DNA of 9,615 nt. It comes from Sulfurimonas sp. (GTDB lineage Bacteria; Campylobacterota; Campylobacteria; Campylobacterales; Sulfurimonadaceae). The stretch is from the NCBI GenBank assembly GCA_021157665.1, contig JAGGWE010000170.1, positions 1 through 9,615 on the forward strand, in the 5' to 3' direction. The position numbers and the translations under genes were made by a program. Shown here one piece after another: positions 1 to 6,736 of the stretch (its first letter is position 1; each line of letters opens with the position of its first letter). The notes below the pieces were generated by a model. The model had not been told where the DNA came from, did no database searches, and saw nothing but the letters and a program-made list of their open reading frames with translations.

Positions 1-1
1 A

Positions 2-604
2 TTTAATGATAAATTTATGGAAAAATTATTTTTATTATCAGATTTTAAAGGTGGAACATTTGAATTTGATATGAATGGAACTATTAAAAATTATGATGGA
101 ATATTTACTGTAAAAAATACAATAGTGCTTGATTATAAAATCTTAAATAATATATTAGCCTTTGTAAATACGGTACCATCACTTTTAACATTTTCTATTC
201 CAGGGTACCATAAAAAAGGTCTTAAAGTTAATACTGCATATATGAAATTTAAATCAAAAAATAATATTTTAAATATTAGTGATATATATCTTGATTCTAA
301 AGAGATAGATATTTTTGGTAAGGGAAAAGCAAACTTTATTGAAGATACCCTAGATTTAGAGTTAAGTTTAAAAAGTGATTTAGGTAGTAAAATCTCAAAA
401 ATACCATTAGTTGGTTATTTATTAATGGGTGAAGATTCTATATCAACTACACTAAGTATTACAGGAAAACTTAGTGATCCTGATATTAAATCTTTAATAG
501 CTAAAGATATTGCTGTTGTTCCACTTAATATATTAAAAAGAACGATAACTCTTCCATACAAGTTATTTCAAAATAGTGACAATAATAATACAAAAAAGAA
601 TTAA
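2..604 (+). CDS. AsmA/YhdP-like (DUF3971 type) protein, C-terminal part
   Basis: The reading frame is open from the window edge (first full codon at 2), so the ATG at 17 is probably internal and this is the last 200 residues of a larger protein. The visible part alternates short beta-strand-like segments with conserved turns. It has the kind of tail found in AsmA-like C-terminal domains: a hydrophobic patch (PLVGYLLMGEDS), then ITGKLSDPDIK, then a PLNILKR segment before a short polar tail. Family members are inner-membrane-anchored periplasmic beta-rich proteins implicated in phospholipid transport and outer-membrane homeostasis. No membrane anchor is visible because the N-terminus lies outside the window. 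The gene ends 93 bp before mobB and is probably a separate transcription unit. The family assignment rests on the tail pattern only; a different repeat-rich envelope protein is possible. Confidence 0.68.
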   Translation, partial: FNDKFMEKLFLLSDFKGGTFEFDMNGTIKNYDGIFTVKNTIVLDYKILNNILAFVNTVPSLLTFSIPGYHKKGLKVNTAYMKFKSKNNILNISDIYLDSKEIDIFGKGKANFIEDTLDLELSLKSDLGSKISKIPLVGYLLMGEDSISTTLSITGKLSDPDIKSLIAKDIAVVPLNILKRTITLPYKLFQNSDNNNTKKN

Positions 605-663
605 TTTTTAAAAGAACTGAATATTTTATAATACAATTAATAAGCTTTTTAATCTCTCTTTTG

Positions 664-669
664 TATAAT
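664..669 (+). promoter_or_regulatory. Candidate sigma70 -10 box upstream of mobB
   Basis: A perfect TATAAT preceded by TTG lies 28 bp before the mobB GTG. It would give a start near 676 and a leader of about 20 nt. No TTGACA-like -35 is present; the upstream stretch is T-rich and A-rich, as is common in Campylobacterota promoters. A second TATAAT lies at 627-632 and could be an alternative. It is the only spacer of any size on this strand, so it is the natural promoter for the mobB-fbp-metG run. The assignment is from sequence pattern only, in an AT-rich background where chance matches are frequent. Confidence 0.45.
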
Positions 670-697
670 CTCTTAAATTTTAAAGTAAAGATATAAA

Positions 698-1201
698 GTG
701 AATAAAAGATTAGCGGTAGCATTTACAGGACCATCAAATAGTGGTAAAACAACTTTAATATTAAAAGTTGCTAGAAAACTTATAAATGAGCATAAAAAAG
801 AGGTTGCAATAATCAAGCATGATCCAGGTGATAAGGCTAGATTTGATGTAGTTGGAAAAGATAGTTATAAGTTTAGTGATACTGGGGCAGAGGTTATTGT
901 AACCTCACCTAACCGTACAACTCACTTCTCTAGAAAAAACAAAGATATAGATGAGATGATTAGACTTTTTGATAAGTTTGATATTTTACTTGTTGAGGGT
1001 CTTAAAAATTTACCACTACCTCGTATAAGCGTATTTAGAGATTCACTTGATAGTGATTACTTTCCATACATGAATGCTCTAGCGATAGATGACACTGTAA
1101 ATACCACTGATTATGAGATGCCAAATGGTATTGATATATTAGATTTAAACAATCCTGATGAAGTTATTTCATGGATATTAAAAAACGCAAAGGAAGTGTA
1201 A
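698..1201 (+). CDS. mobB: Molybdopterin-guanine dinucleotide biosynthesis protein MobB
   Basis: A GTP-binding accessory protein of molybdenum cofactor maturation, thought to assist MobA in attaching GMP to Mo-molybdopterin in the cytoplasm. At 167 residues it has the normal length for the family. A Walker A loop GPSNSGKT lies at residues 11-18. The family signature follows: KHD at 40-42, GKDSYKFSDTGAE from about 53, and the Walker-B-like LVEGLK at 98-103 followed by LPRISVFR. The start is GTG at 698, chosen because it sits directly before the first beta strand and no ATG is available upstream; the ribosome site is weak (AAAG-rich). The stop codon directly abuts the fbp ATG, so translation of the two is probably coupled. 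Its presence implies molybdo-bis-MGD enzymes such as nitrate, formate or polysulfide reductases elsewhere in the genome. Confidence 0.93.
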   Translation: MNKRLAVAFTGPSNSGKTTLILKVARKLINEHKKEVAIIKHDPGDKARFDVVGKDSYKFSDTGAEVIVTSPNRTTHFSRKNKDIDEMIRLFDKFDILLVEGLKNLPLPRISVFRDSLDSDYFPYMNALAIDDTVNTTDYEMPNGIDILDLNNPDEVISWILKNAKEV

Positions 1202-2044
1202 ATGAGAGATATATTTGATGCAATTCAAAGAAGTGCTATAAGAATTAAAGATGCTATAGATGTTAAAGATATAGGTTATTCTCAGCAGGAAAATAGCTCT
1301 GGTGAAACTCAGCTTCAGTTAGATATTCAGTGTGATCTGATTATTGAAGAGGAGTTCTCAAATGTAGCTTCTATTCATACAATCGCAAGTGAAGAAAAAG
1401 AGCATGAAGAACTTATGCATAAGAATGGCAAGTATTTTATCGCTTATGACCCTCTTGATGGTTCATCTTTAGTTGATGTAAACCTTAGTGTTGGTTCTAT
1501 CTTTGGGATTTATGAAAATAAATTTGGAGCAGCTCATATGGTAGCCTCATGTTATGTTGTTTATGGTCCAAGAGTTGAGATGGTTTTTGCAGAAAATAAA
1601 ACTAAACTTTATCTTCTTCAAGCTGGTGAATTTGAGTTTGTAAAAGAGATTCGCCTAAATGAAAAAGGTAAGCTAAATGCACCAGGTGGAACTCAACAAA
1701 ACTGGGCACCATATCATAAAGAGATGGTAGATGGTTTATTTGCAGAGGGTTACCGTCTTAGATACTCAGGTGGAATGGTTCCAGATTTACATCAGATTTT
1801 ACTTAAAGGTGGTGGGTTATTTAGCTATCCTGGAACTTCTGATAAACCAGAGGGTAAGCTTAGAAGACTTTTTGAAGTATTTCCTTTTGCTTTTATTTAT
1901 GAAAAATCTGGTGGTGGTGCGATAGATGGTAAAAATGATTTAATGAGTTTAGGTTATGCACACATCCACGATACAGCAATTTGTTTCTTTGGTTCAAACT
2001 ATGAGATAGCAAGAGTAAAAGAAGTTTATGCAAGACACATCTAG
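1202..2044 (+). CDS. fbp: Fructose-1,6-bisphosphatase, class I
   Basis: Hydrolyses fructose 1,6-bisphosphate to fructose 6-phosphate in gluconeogenesis and in sugar-phosphate regeneration. All class I signatures are visible. The metal ligands are E64 and E65 (ASEEKE), D83 and D86 (DPLDGSS) and E225 (LRRLFEVFP). The substrate-binding stretch LRYSGGMVPDLH spans residues 186-197, and YPGTSDKPEGKLR follows. At 280 residues it is shorter than the roughly 330-residue E. coli and eukaryotic enzymes. The region between residues 20 and 60, which carries AMP-site and dimer elements in pig FBPase, looks compact. ATG immediately follows the mobB stop, with AAGGA about 7 nt upstream. The 3' end overlaps the next small gene by 17 bp. 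Identity is secure; regulation by AMP cannot be judged. Confidence 0.97.
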   Translation: MRDIFDAIQRSAIRIKDAIDVKDIGYSQQENSSGETQLQLDIQCDLIIEEEFSNVASIHTIASEEKEHEELMHKNGKYFIAYDPLDGSSLVDVNLSVGSIFGIYENKFGAAHMVASCYVVYGPRVEMVFAENKTKLYLLQAGEFEFVKEIRLNEKGKLNAPGGTQQNWAPYHKEMVDGLFAEGYRLRYSGGMVPDLHQILLKGGGLFSYPGTSDKPEGKLRRLFEVFPFAFIYEKSGGGAIDGKNDLMSLGYAHIHDTAICFFGSNYEIARVKEVYARHI

Positions 2045-2234
2045 TCCAAAAATGGATAAGTTTGAGGTTCATCTTGATGAGATGATTGTAAAGCTTCAAA
2101 AGTGTCAAGTAGAAAAAAATATGAAAAGCTGTAGTGATTGTGAATCTTACTTGGCATGTGAACTAAGAACTGAATATATAAAATCAGTTTACAACAGTAT
2201 GTCTAAGGGCGATACTGGTGGATTTGAATTCTAA
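2028..2234 (+). CDS. Small cysteine-rich protein between fbp and metG (unknown function)
   Basis: A 68-residue protein not assigned to any named family; from memory it corresponds in position to Cj0839c of C. jejuni. It has a helix-like charged N-terminal half, four cysteines (C26, C35, C38, C44) with the pattern CxxC-x5-C, and then a segment rich in E, Y, K and S ending in GGFEF. The clustered cysteines suggest a structural zinc or disulfide site, but four ligands in this spacing are not a textbook zinc ribbon. No signal peptide or membrane segment is present, so it should be cytoplasmic. The start at 2028 lies inside fbp with an AGAAG-like site just upstream. The alternative M9 at 2052 has no visible ribosome site and would give 60 residues. 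It is followed 25 bp later by metG. Confidence 0.72.
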   Translation: MQDTSSPKMDKFEVHLDEMIVKLQKCQVEKNMKSCSDCESYLACELRTEYIKSVYNSMSKGDTGGFEF

Positions 2235-2248
2235 CTAGATAAAAAATT

Positions 2249-2254
2249 AAGGAA
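2249..2254 (+). promoter_or_regulatory. Ribosome binding site fixing the metG TTG start
   Basis: AAGGAA lies 5 nt before the TTG at 2260. It supports this non-ATG start, because the encoded N-terminus (SKYITTPIYYVNG) is the canonical beginning of bacterial MetRS and the first in-frame ATG lies far downstream, after the HIGH motif. Confidence 0.8.
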
Positions 2255-2259
2255 ATAAT

Positions 2260-4185
2260 TTGAGTAAATATATAACAACACCTATATACTATGTAAATGG
2301 CGAAGCACACATTGGACATGCTTACACAACTTTTATTGCAGATACTATGGCTAGATATGAGAGATTAAAAGGTGAAGATACTTATTTTTTAACAGGAACT
2401 GACGAACATGGTCAAAAGATAGAAGAGTCAGCTGTAAAAGCTGGCAAACCTACTCAAGAGTTTGCAGATGAAATTAGTGCAACTTTTAAAAATCTTTGGG
2501 ATGAGTTTGAGATTAGTTATGATCAGTTCATTAGAACAACAGATGAAGACCATAAAAAAGGTGTTCAAAAAGCTTTTGAAGCTATGTATGCTAAAGGTGA
2601 TATATATAAAGATTTTTATGAGGGTCATTACTGTGTAAGTTGTGAAACATTTTTTCCAGAAACTCAGTTAGTTGATGGCGAATTTTGTCCTGATTGTGGT
2701 AGAACGACAAGTATTGTAAAAGAGGAAAGTTATTTCTTTAAACTCTCAAAATATGAGGATAGACTACTTAAACATTATGAAGATAACCCTGACTTTATTC
2801 TTCCTCGTTCTCGTGCGAATGAAGTTATAAACTTTGTAAAAGGTGGACTTCGTGACTTATCTGTTACTCGTACATCATTTACTTGGGGTGTGAAAATGCC
2901 TGAGAGTTTAAATGATGACAAACATGTTATGTATGTTTGGCTTGATGCTCTTATGAACTATATTACAGCTCTCGGGTATGGTAAAGATGATGCAAATATG
3001 AACTACTGGCCAGCAAGCACTCACTTTGTTGGTAAAGACATTCTTCGTTTTCATGCTATCTATTGGCCAGCATTTTTAATGAGTCTTGACTTGCCTCTTC
3101 CAAAAACTATTGGAGCTCACGGTTGGTGGACAAGAGATGGTGAAAAAATGAGTAAATCTAAAGGTAATGTTATCTCTCCTAAAGAGGTTGCAGATGCTTA
3201 TGGCGTAGAGAATCTAAGATATTTCATGCTTCGTGAAGTTCCATTTGGTCAAGATGGTGATTTTTCACAAAGAGCACTTATAGATAGAATCAACTCTGAA
3301 CTTAGTAATGATTTAGGTAATCTTCTTAACCGTATTATCGGTATGAGCGGAAAGTATTCTGATTTTGAGATAGATTCTAAAGATGTACAAAAGTATCATT
3401 CAAAAGAGTTAGATGCAATGAATGAAGCACTTAAAAATCTTGACGGCTTTATGGAAAATTTACAAACTCATAGATATTTAGAAGAACTTTGGAAACTTTT
3501 TGCCATCGGAAATGGTGCTATTACTGGTTTCGAGCCTTGGGCAAAAATGAAAGAGGGTAAAGTTGATGAGGCTTTAGCTACTGTTGCACTTGTTGCAAAT
3601 ATTTTAGCAAAAGCTTCGATTATGTTAAGTCCTATTATGCCTAAAACTACAAATATTATTGCAGATGCACTTAATTTTGAGATAAATAATGAAAGCTACA
3701 AAGACCTGGTTTTAGGGGAAAATTTACTAAAATTATTTAATATTAAAAAAGTTCCACCACTTTTTCCTCGTGTTGAAGAGCCTTTGATGGAAGAAGCACC
3801 AGTTGCTCAACCAAATGCTCCAAAAAAAGAAGTTAAAACTGATAAAAAAGAGGATGATAATCTAATTGAGATTGGACAATTTTTTGAGACTTCATTAAAA
3901 GTTGGAGTTGTGGTTGAAGCAGAGGAAGTTCCTAAAAGTAAAAAGCTTTTAAAACTTCAAGTTGATTTAGGTGAAGATACAAACAGACAAGTAGTTGCTG
4001 GGATTAAAGAGTTCTATTCTGCTGAGAGTTTAATTGGTACTCAAGTTTGTGTAGTAGCAAACTTAAAACCTGCAAAGCTTATGGGTATGATGTCAGAGGG
4101 AATGCTTCTTGCTGCTAAGGATGAAGATGGTTTATGTTTAGTTAGACCAGAAAAACCTAAAAAGGCAGGCACACCTATTGGATGA
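2260..4185 (+). CDS. metG: Methionyl-tRNA synthetase with C-terminal tRNA-binding domain
   Basis: Charges tRNA-Met with methionine in the cytoplasm; essential for translation. The class I catalytic domain opens with PIYYVNGEAHIGH (HIGH at 17-20). A zinc knuckle follows, with C125xxC128 and C143xxC146. KMSKS lies at 296-300, preceded by WLDALMNY and GKDILRFHAIYWPAF. An alpha-helical anticodon-binding domain continues to about residue 500. A flexible linker rich in P, A, K and E follows (about 505-532), then an EMAP/Arc1p-like OB-fold (about 533-641) with the typical VVAGIKEFY and GMMSEGMLLAA signatures. At 641 residues it is a normal full-length dimeric MetRS. Start is TTG with AAGGAA 5 nt upstream. 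Its TGA overlaps the ATG of the next gene in an ATGA junction, which indicates translational coupling. Confidence 0.99.
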   Translation: MSKYITTPIYYVNGEAHIGHAYTTFIADTMARYERLKGEDTYFLTGTDEHGQKIEESAVKAGKPTQEFADEISATFKNLWDEFEISYDQFIRTTDEDHKKGVQKAFEAMYAKGDIYKDFYEGHYCVSCETFFPETQLVDGEFCPDCGRTTSIVKEESYFFKLSKYEDRLLKHYEDNPDFILPRSRANEVINFVKGGLRDLSVTRTSFTWGVKMPESLNDDKHVMYVWLDALMNYITALGYGKDDANMNYWPASTHFVGKDILRFHAIYWPAFLMSLDLPLPKTIGAHGWWTRDGEKMSKSKGNVISPKEVADAYGVENLRYFMLREVPFGQDGDFSQRALIDRINSELSNDLGNLLNRIIGMSGKYSDFEIDSKDVQKYHSKELDAMNEALKNLDGFMENLQTHRYLEELWKLFAIGNGAITGFEPWAKMKEGKVDEALATVALVANILAKASIMLSPIMPKTTNIIADALNFEINNESYKDLVLGENLLKLFNIKKVPPLFPRVEEPLMEEAPVAQPNAPKKEVKTDKKEDDNLIEIGQFFETSLKVGVVVEAEEVPKSKKLLKLQVDLGEDTNRQVVAGIKEFYSAESLIGTQVCVVANLKPAKLMGMMSEGMLLAAKDEDGLCLVRPEKPKKAGTPIG

Positions 4186-5177
4186 GACTTGAAAATATCC
4201 TTGCACTTACTCTTGGTAAACTTGTAAATGAGCCATTTGTAAAGATTTTTGAAAATATTGTTTTTGATGTAAAAAAAGTAAAAAGAGGTGACCTTTTTAT
4301 AGCTTTTGATGAAGAGATGATAGAAGATGCCATTTTAAATGGTGCTTATGGTGTGATGTTTGATAAACCAACACAGATAAGTGATACAGAAATAGCTTGG
4401 ATAAAAGTCAAGGAATGTGAAGATGCTCTCAAAAGGCTTCTTCGCTTTAGACTTATAGAAAAAGATGTTACAGTTTATGAGTGTAACGAGATAGTTTTAA
4501 AACTTTCACTTCAAGTAATTACAGAACCAAATTTTATAGTTGTTAATGGTGATATAAAATCTATACATAAACAATTATGGCATGTGGATAATAACTCCAC
4601 CCTACTCTTTTGTCCTAAAATGTGTGATAAAAATATATTTACAGATATAAAACAACTCCCAACAACTGCGATTGAACCAATAACTATAATGGAACAAACT
4701 CTTTTTGAAACCTCTTTTATCTATGATAACACTTTTTATGAGCGACAGCTAATTTCACCATTTTTTATGCCATATCTTGAAGAGTTACTTCATTTGTATA
4801 AAACACTTAAAATAAACTATAGACTTAGAAAATTTACACCAATAAACCACTTTGAAGCAGTTTTTACAAATAAGAATTTTGAGATTAAAGAGTTTGGAAC
4901 TAGCGATAAAGTTTTAATTTTTGAATCAAATACTGATTTAGTAGAACAAGAAATCTCTTTTTTACAAAAGAATGCTTCATGGGCAAATTTAATTTACCTA
5001 ATCCCACATACCGTAGATAGTATTGAAGATGAAAATATTTTTATTTATGAGAGTTCAAATAAAATTATAGATATTTTAAAAAACAACAGCTTTCATTTTG
5101 CCTTAATTATCGGAGTAGATAAATCTATACTATCTAAACCAATAACAAATCAAGCACAACTTACTTTAAACTTCTAA
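4182..5177 (+). CDS. Mur-ligase-like protein lacking the ATP-binding loop
   Basis: A 331-residue protein coupled to metG by a 4-bp ATGA overlap; from memory it sits where Cj0837c does in C. jejuni, which has no assigned function. Residues 25-95 look like the N-terminal domain of MurE/MurF: FDVKKVKRGDLFIAF, then AILNGAYGVMF, then an AWIKV strand and a helix ALKRLLRFR. In Mur ligases the next element is the GxxGKT ATP loop. Here residues 97-112 read VYECNEIVLKLSLQVI, with no glycines and no GKT. Later parts still look like the Mur order: MPYLEELLHLYKTLKI (about 196-211) resembles the helix before the C-terminal domain, and LIFESNTDLVEQEISFL resembles its DSYNANP region. No membrane segment or signal peptide is seen. 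I infer a catalytically inactive paralogue; the similarity was judged by eye and is weak outside the first domain. Its stop overlaps the convergent ligase gene. Confidence 0.6.
   Translation: MRLENILALTLGKLVNEPFVKIFENIVFDVKKVKRGDLFIAFDEEMIEDAILNGAYGVMFDKPTQISDTEIAWIKVKECEDALKRLLRFRLIEKDVTVYECNEIVLKLSLQVITEPNFIVVNGDIKSIHKQLWHVDNNSTLLFCPKMCDKNIFTDIKQLPTTAIEPITIMEQTLFETSFIYDNTFYERQLISPFFMPYLEELLHLYKTLKINYRLRKFTPINHFEAVFTNKNFEIKEFGTSDKVLIFESNTDLVEQEISFLQKNASWANLIYLIPHTVDSIEDENIFIYESSNKIIDILKNNSFHFALIIGVDKSILSKPITNQAQLTLNF
5166..5177. other. 12-bp tail-to-tail overlap of convergent genes
   Basis: The stop of the plus-strand Mur-like gene (TAA, 5175-5177) lies inside the last codons of the minus-strand ligase, whose own TAA is at 5166-5168. 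No GC-rich hairpin followed by a T-run is visible on either strand around the junction. A T7 tract at 5182-5188 on the plus strand has no stem before it. Transcripts from the two operons probably run into each other or end by Rho or collision. Confidence 0.85.
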
Positions 5178-6734
5178 CTCTTTTTTTAACACATCTTTAT
5201 TTATCTGATTTTTATCACTTTGAACAAGTGGAAGTGACTTTTTATAAATAACTCTACTTGGAATCATATAAGAAGCAAGATGTTTTTTTAACTCAAAAAG
5301 TATCTCATTTTTAGATAGTTCACTTTTAGAAGTATATACCATAACGATTTCCTCTTCTATCTGCTCATTTTCTACTGAAAATACTGCACAAGCATCTATT
5401 TGAGGGATATTTTTTGATACACACGATTCTATCTCAAGTGGTGAAACTCTGAAACCTCTTGTTTTTATCATATCATCATGTCTTGAAACAAAGTAAAGAT
5501 AACCCTCTTCATCTTTATAAACATAATCTCCTGAGGCTACAACTGTTTCATCTATAAGCTGACCCTCTAAGTTAATTACATCTTTTAAAATTTGAATTGA
5601 TTTGAATCTTTTTTCATTTTGTTCTGGTGCATTCCAAAAACCTTTATAGATGTATCCACCACGATGGATTAACTCTCCTACTTCTCTTGGTTTACACTCT
5701 TTTCCATCTTCATTGATTACATAAAGTTCAACATCAGGAATAGCTTTTCCAATAGAATCTGGTCTAATCTCTACTTGACTTGGATCAAGATAAGTTGAAC
5801 GAAATGCTTCAGTTAAACCATGCATAGAATAGAACTTGGCATGTGGGAATAGTTTTTTACAATCTTGAATCATTTTTTTAGTTACATTTCCACCTGATGA
5901 AGTTATTGTTCTTACACTTGAAAACAGTTCAGCACTTGGTAGTCTATGCATATCTTCATCAAACATCTGAGTTATATTTATTGGCATTAAAGGGATAACA
6001 GTAACTTTATCATCAATCAAATGATTTAAAAAATCTTCTGCAAGAATAAATCTATGAAGTGCAAGAGTTGATTTTTTATAAAGTGAAGAGAAAATTTGAT
6101 TTAGTCCATAATCAAGATTGAAAATCAACAATCCAGAGATAACATCATCTTCATTTAGGTTCAAATACTGAGAAACAACACGAGCAGAGTTTATAAGATT
6201 TCTATGACTTATTACAATTCCCTTTGGTGTTCCACTAACTCCAAATGAGTATGTTATAACTGCATTTGAGTGTCCACTTATATCACAAGTGTATGGTTTG
6301 TTATAGTATTTATAGATTTCGTCAAATGATGGAATCTCCTTGTCAGAGGTTTCATACGAAATAATATGACCATTGAAATTTATCTCTTCAATACTTTCAA
6401 GTTTTAATCTATCTGTTATGATACACTTGATGTCACAATCATCTATAATGTACTCAACCTGTTCAGGTTTTAAAAGCTTTGTCAGTGGCACAAGCACATA
6501 ATTAGTAGATAAAATAGCTAAAATTGCAATAACTTGTTCAATACCTTTGTTTGAATATATCCCTATTCTAGAATTACAAGGTAAATTTAATTCTTTTAGA
6601 TAATAAGCTACTTGATTTACTTTTGTATAAAGTTCACCATAAGTGATACTATCTTGATTAAAGACTAAAGCTATTTTATCTGCATGTGTTTGAGCAGAAC
6701 CTTCTATTAATGTTCTTATACAGTTTATCGACAT
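5166..6734 (-). CDS. AMP-forming adenylate ligase (acyl/aminoacyl-activating, ANL superfamily)
   Basis: A 522-residue adenylating enzyme that should activate a carboxylic or amino acid with ATP and pass it to CoA or a carrier-protein phosphopantetheine. Core motifs are in order: the phosphate loop YSFGVSGTPKG (162-172), LLIFNLDYGLNQ (202-213) with D208 at the place where amino-acid-activating members bind the amino group, YSMHGLTEAF (302-311), SGDY (401-404), DDMIKTRGFRVSPLEIE (420-436), and a C-terminal LPLVQSDK with candidate catalytic K508. The start at 6734 is preferred over 6770: it lies 2 bp after the mutL stop, has AAAGGA 6 nt upstream, and gives a canonical N-terminus. It is the last gene of the glutamate mutase operon, which suggests 3-methylaspartate as a possible substrate. 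It resembles the exosortase-associated acyl ligases and amino-acid loaders such as VinN more than fatty acyl-CoA synthetases. The phosphate loop deviates from TSGSTGxPKG. Substrate is not determined. Confidence 0.88.
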   Translation of the reverse strand: MSINCIRTLIEGSAQTHADKIALVFNQDSITYGELYTKVNQVAYYLKELNLPCNSRIGIYSNKGIEQVIAILAILSTNYVLVPLTKLLKPEQVEYIIDDCDIKCIITDRLKLESIEEINFNGHIISYETSDKEIPSFDEIYKYYNKPYTCDISGHSNAVITYSFGVSGTPKGIVISHRNLINSARVVSQYLNLNEDDVISGLLIFNLDYGLNQIFSSLYKKSTLALHRFILAEDFLNHLIDDKVTVIPLMPINITQMFDEDMHRLPSAELFSSVRTITSSGGNVTKKMIQDCKKLFPHAKFYSMHGLTEAFRSTYLDPSQVEIRPDSIGKAIPDVELYVINEDGKECKPREVGELIHRGGYIYKGFWNAPEQNEKRFKSIQILKDVINLEGQLIDETVVASGDYVYKDEEGYLYFVSRHDDMIKTRGFRVSPLEIESCVSKNIPQIDACAVFSVENEQIEEEIVMVYTSKSELSKNEILFELKKHLASYMIPSRVIYKKSLPLVQSDKNQINKDVLKKELEV

Positions 6735-6736
6735 TT

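Noticed and set aside
590..625. A/T-rich inverted repeat after the AsmA-like gene as an intrinsic terminator
   Set aside because: The possible stem is only A-T pairs with no G-C core and no clear downstream T-run, so it cannot be separated from chance in this base composition.
1893..2108. Open frame on the minus strand across the fbp 3' end
   Set aside because: It is antisense to conserved fbp sequence, and its product is dominated by L, H and N from complementing AT-rich codons.
5166..6734. Ligase as a generic fatty acyl-CoA synthetase
   Set aside because: The D208-containing FNLDYGLNQ motif and the operon partner argue for a polar or amino-acid substrate; the substrate is left open.
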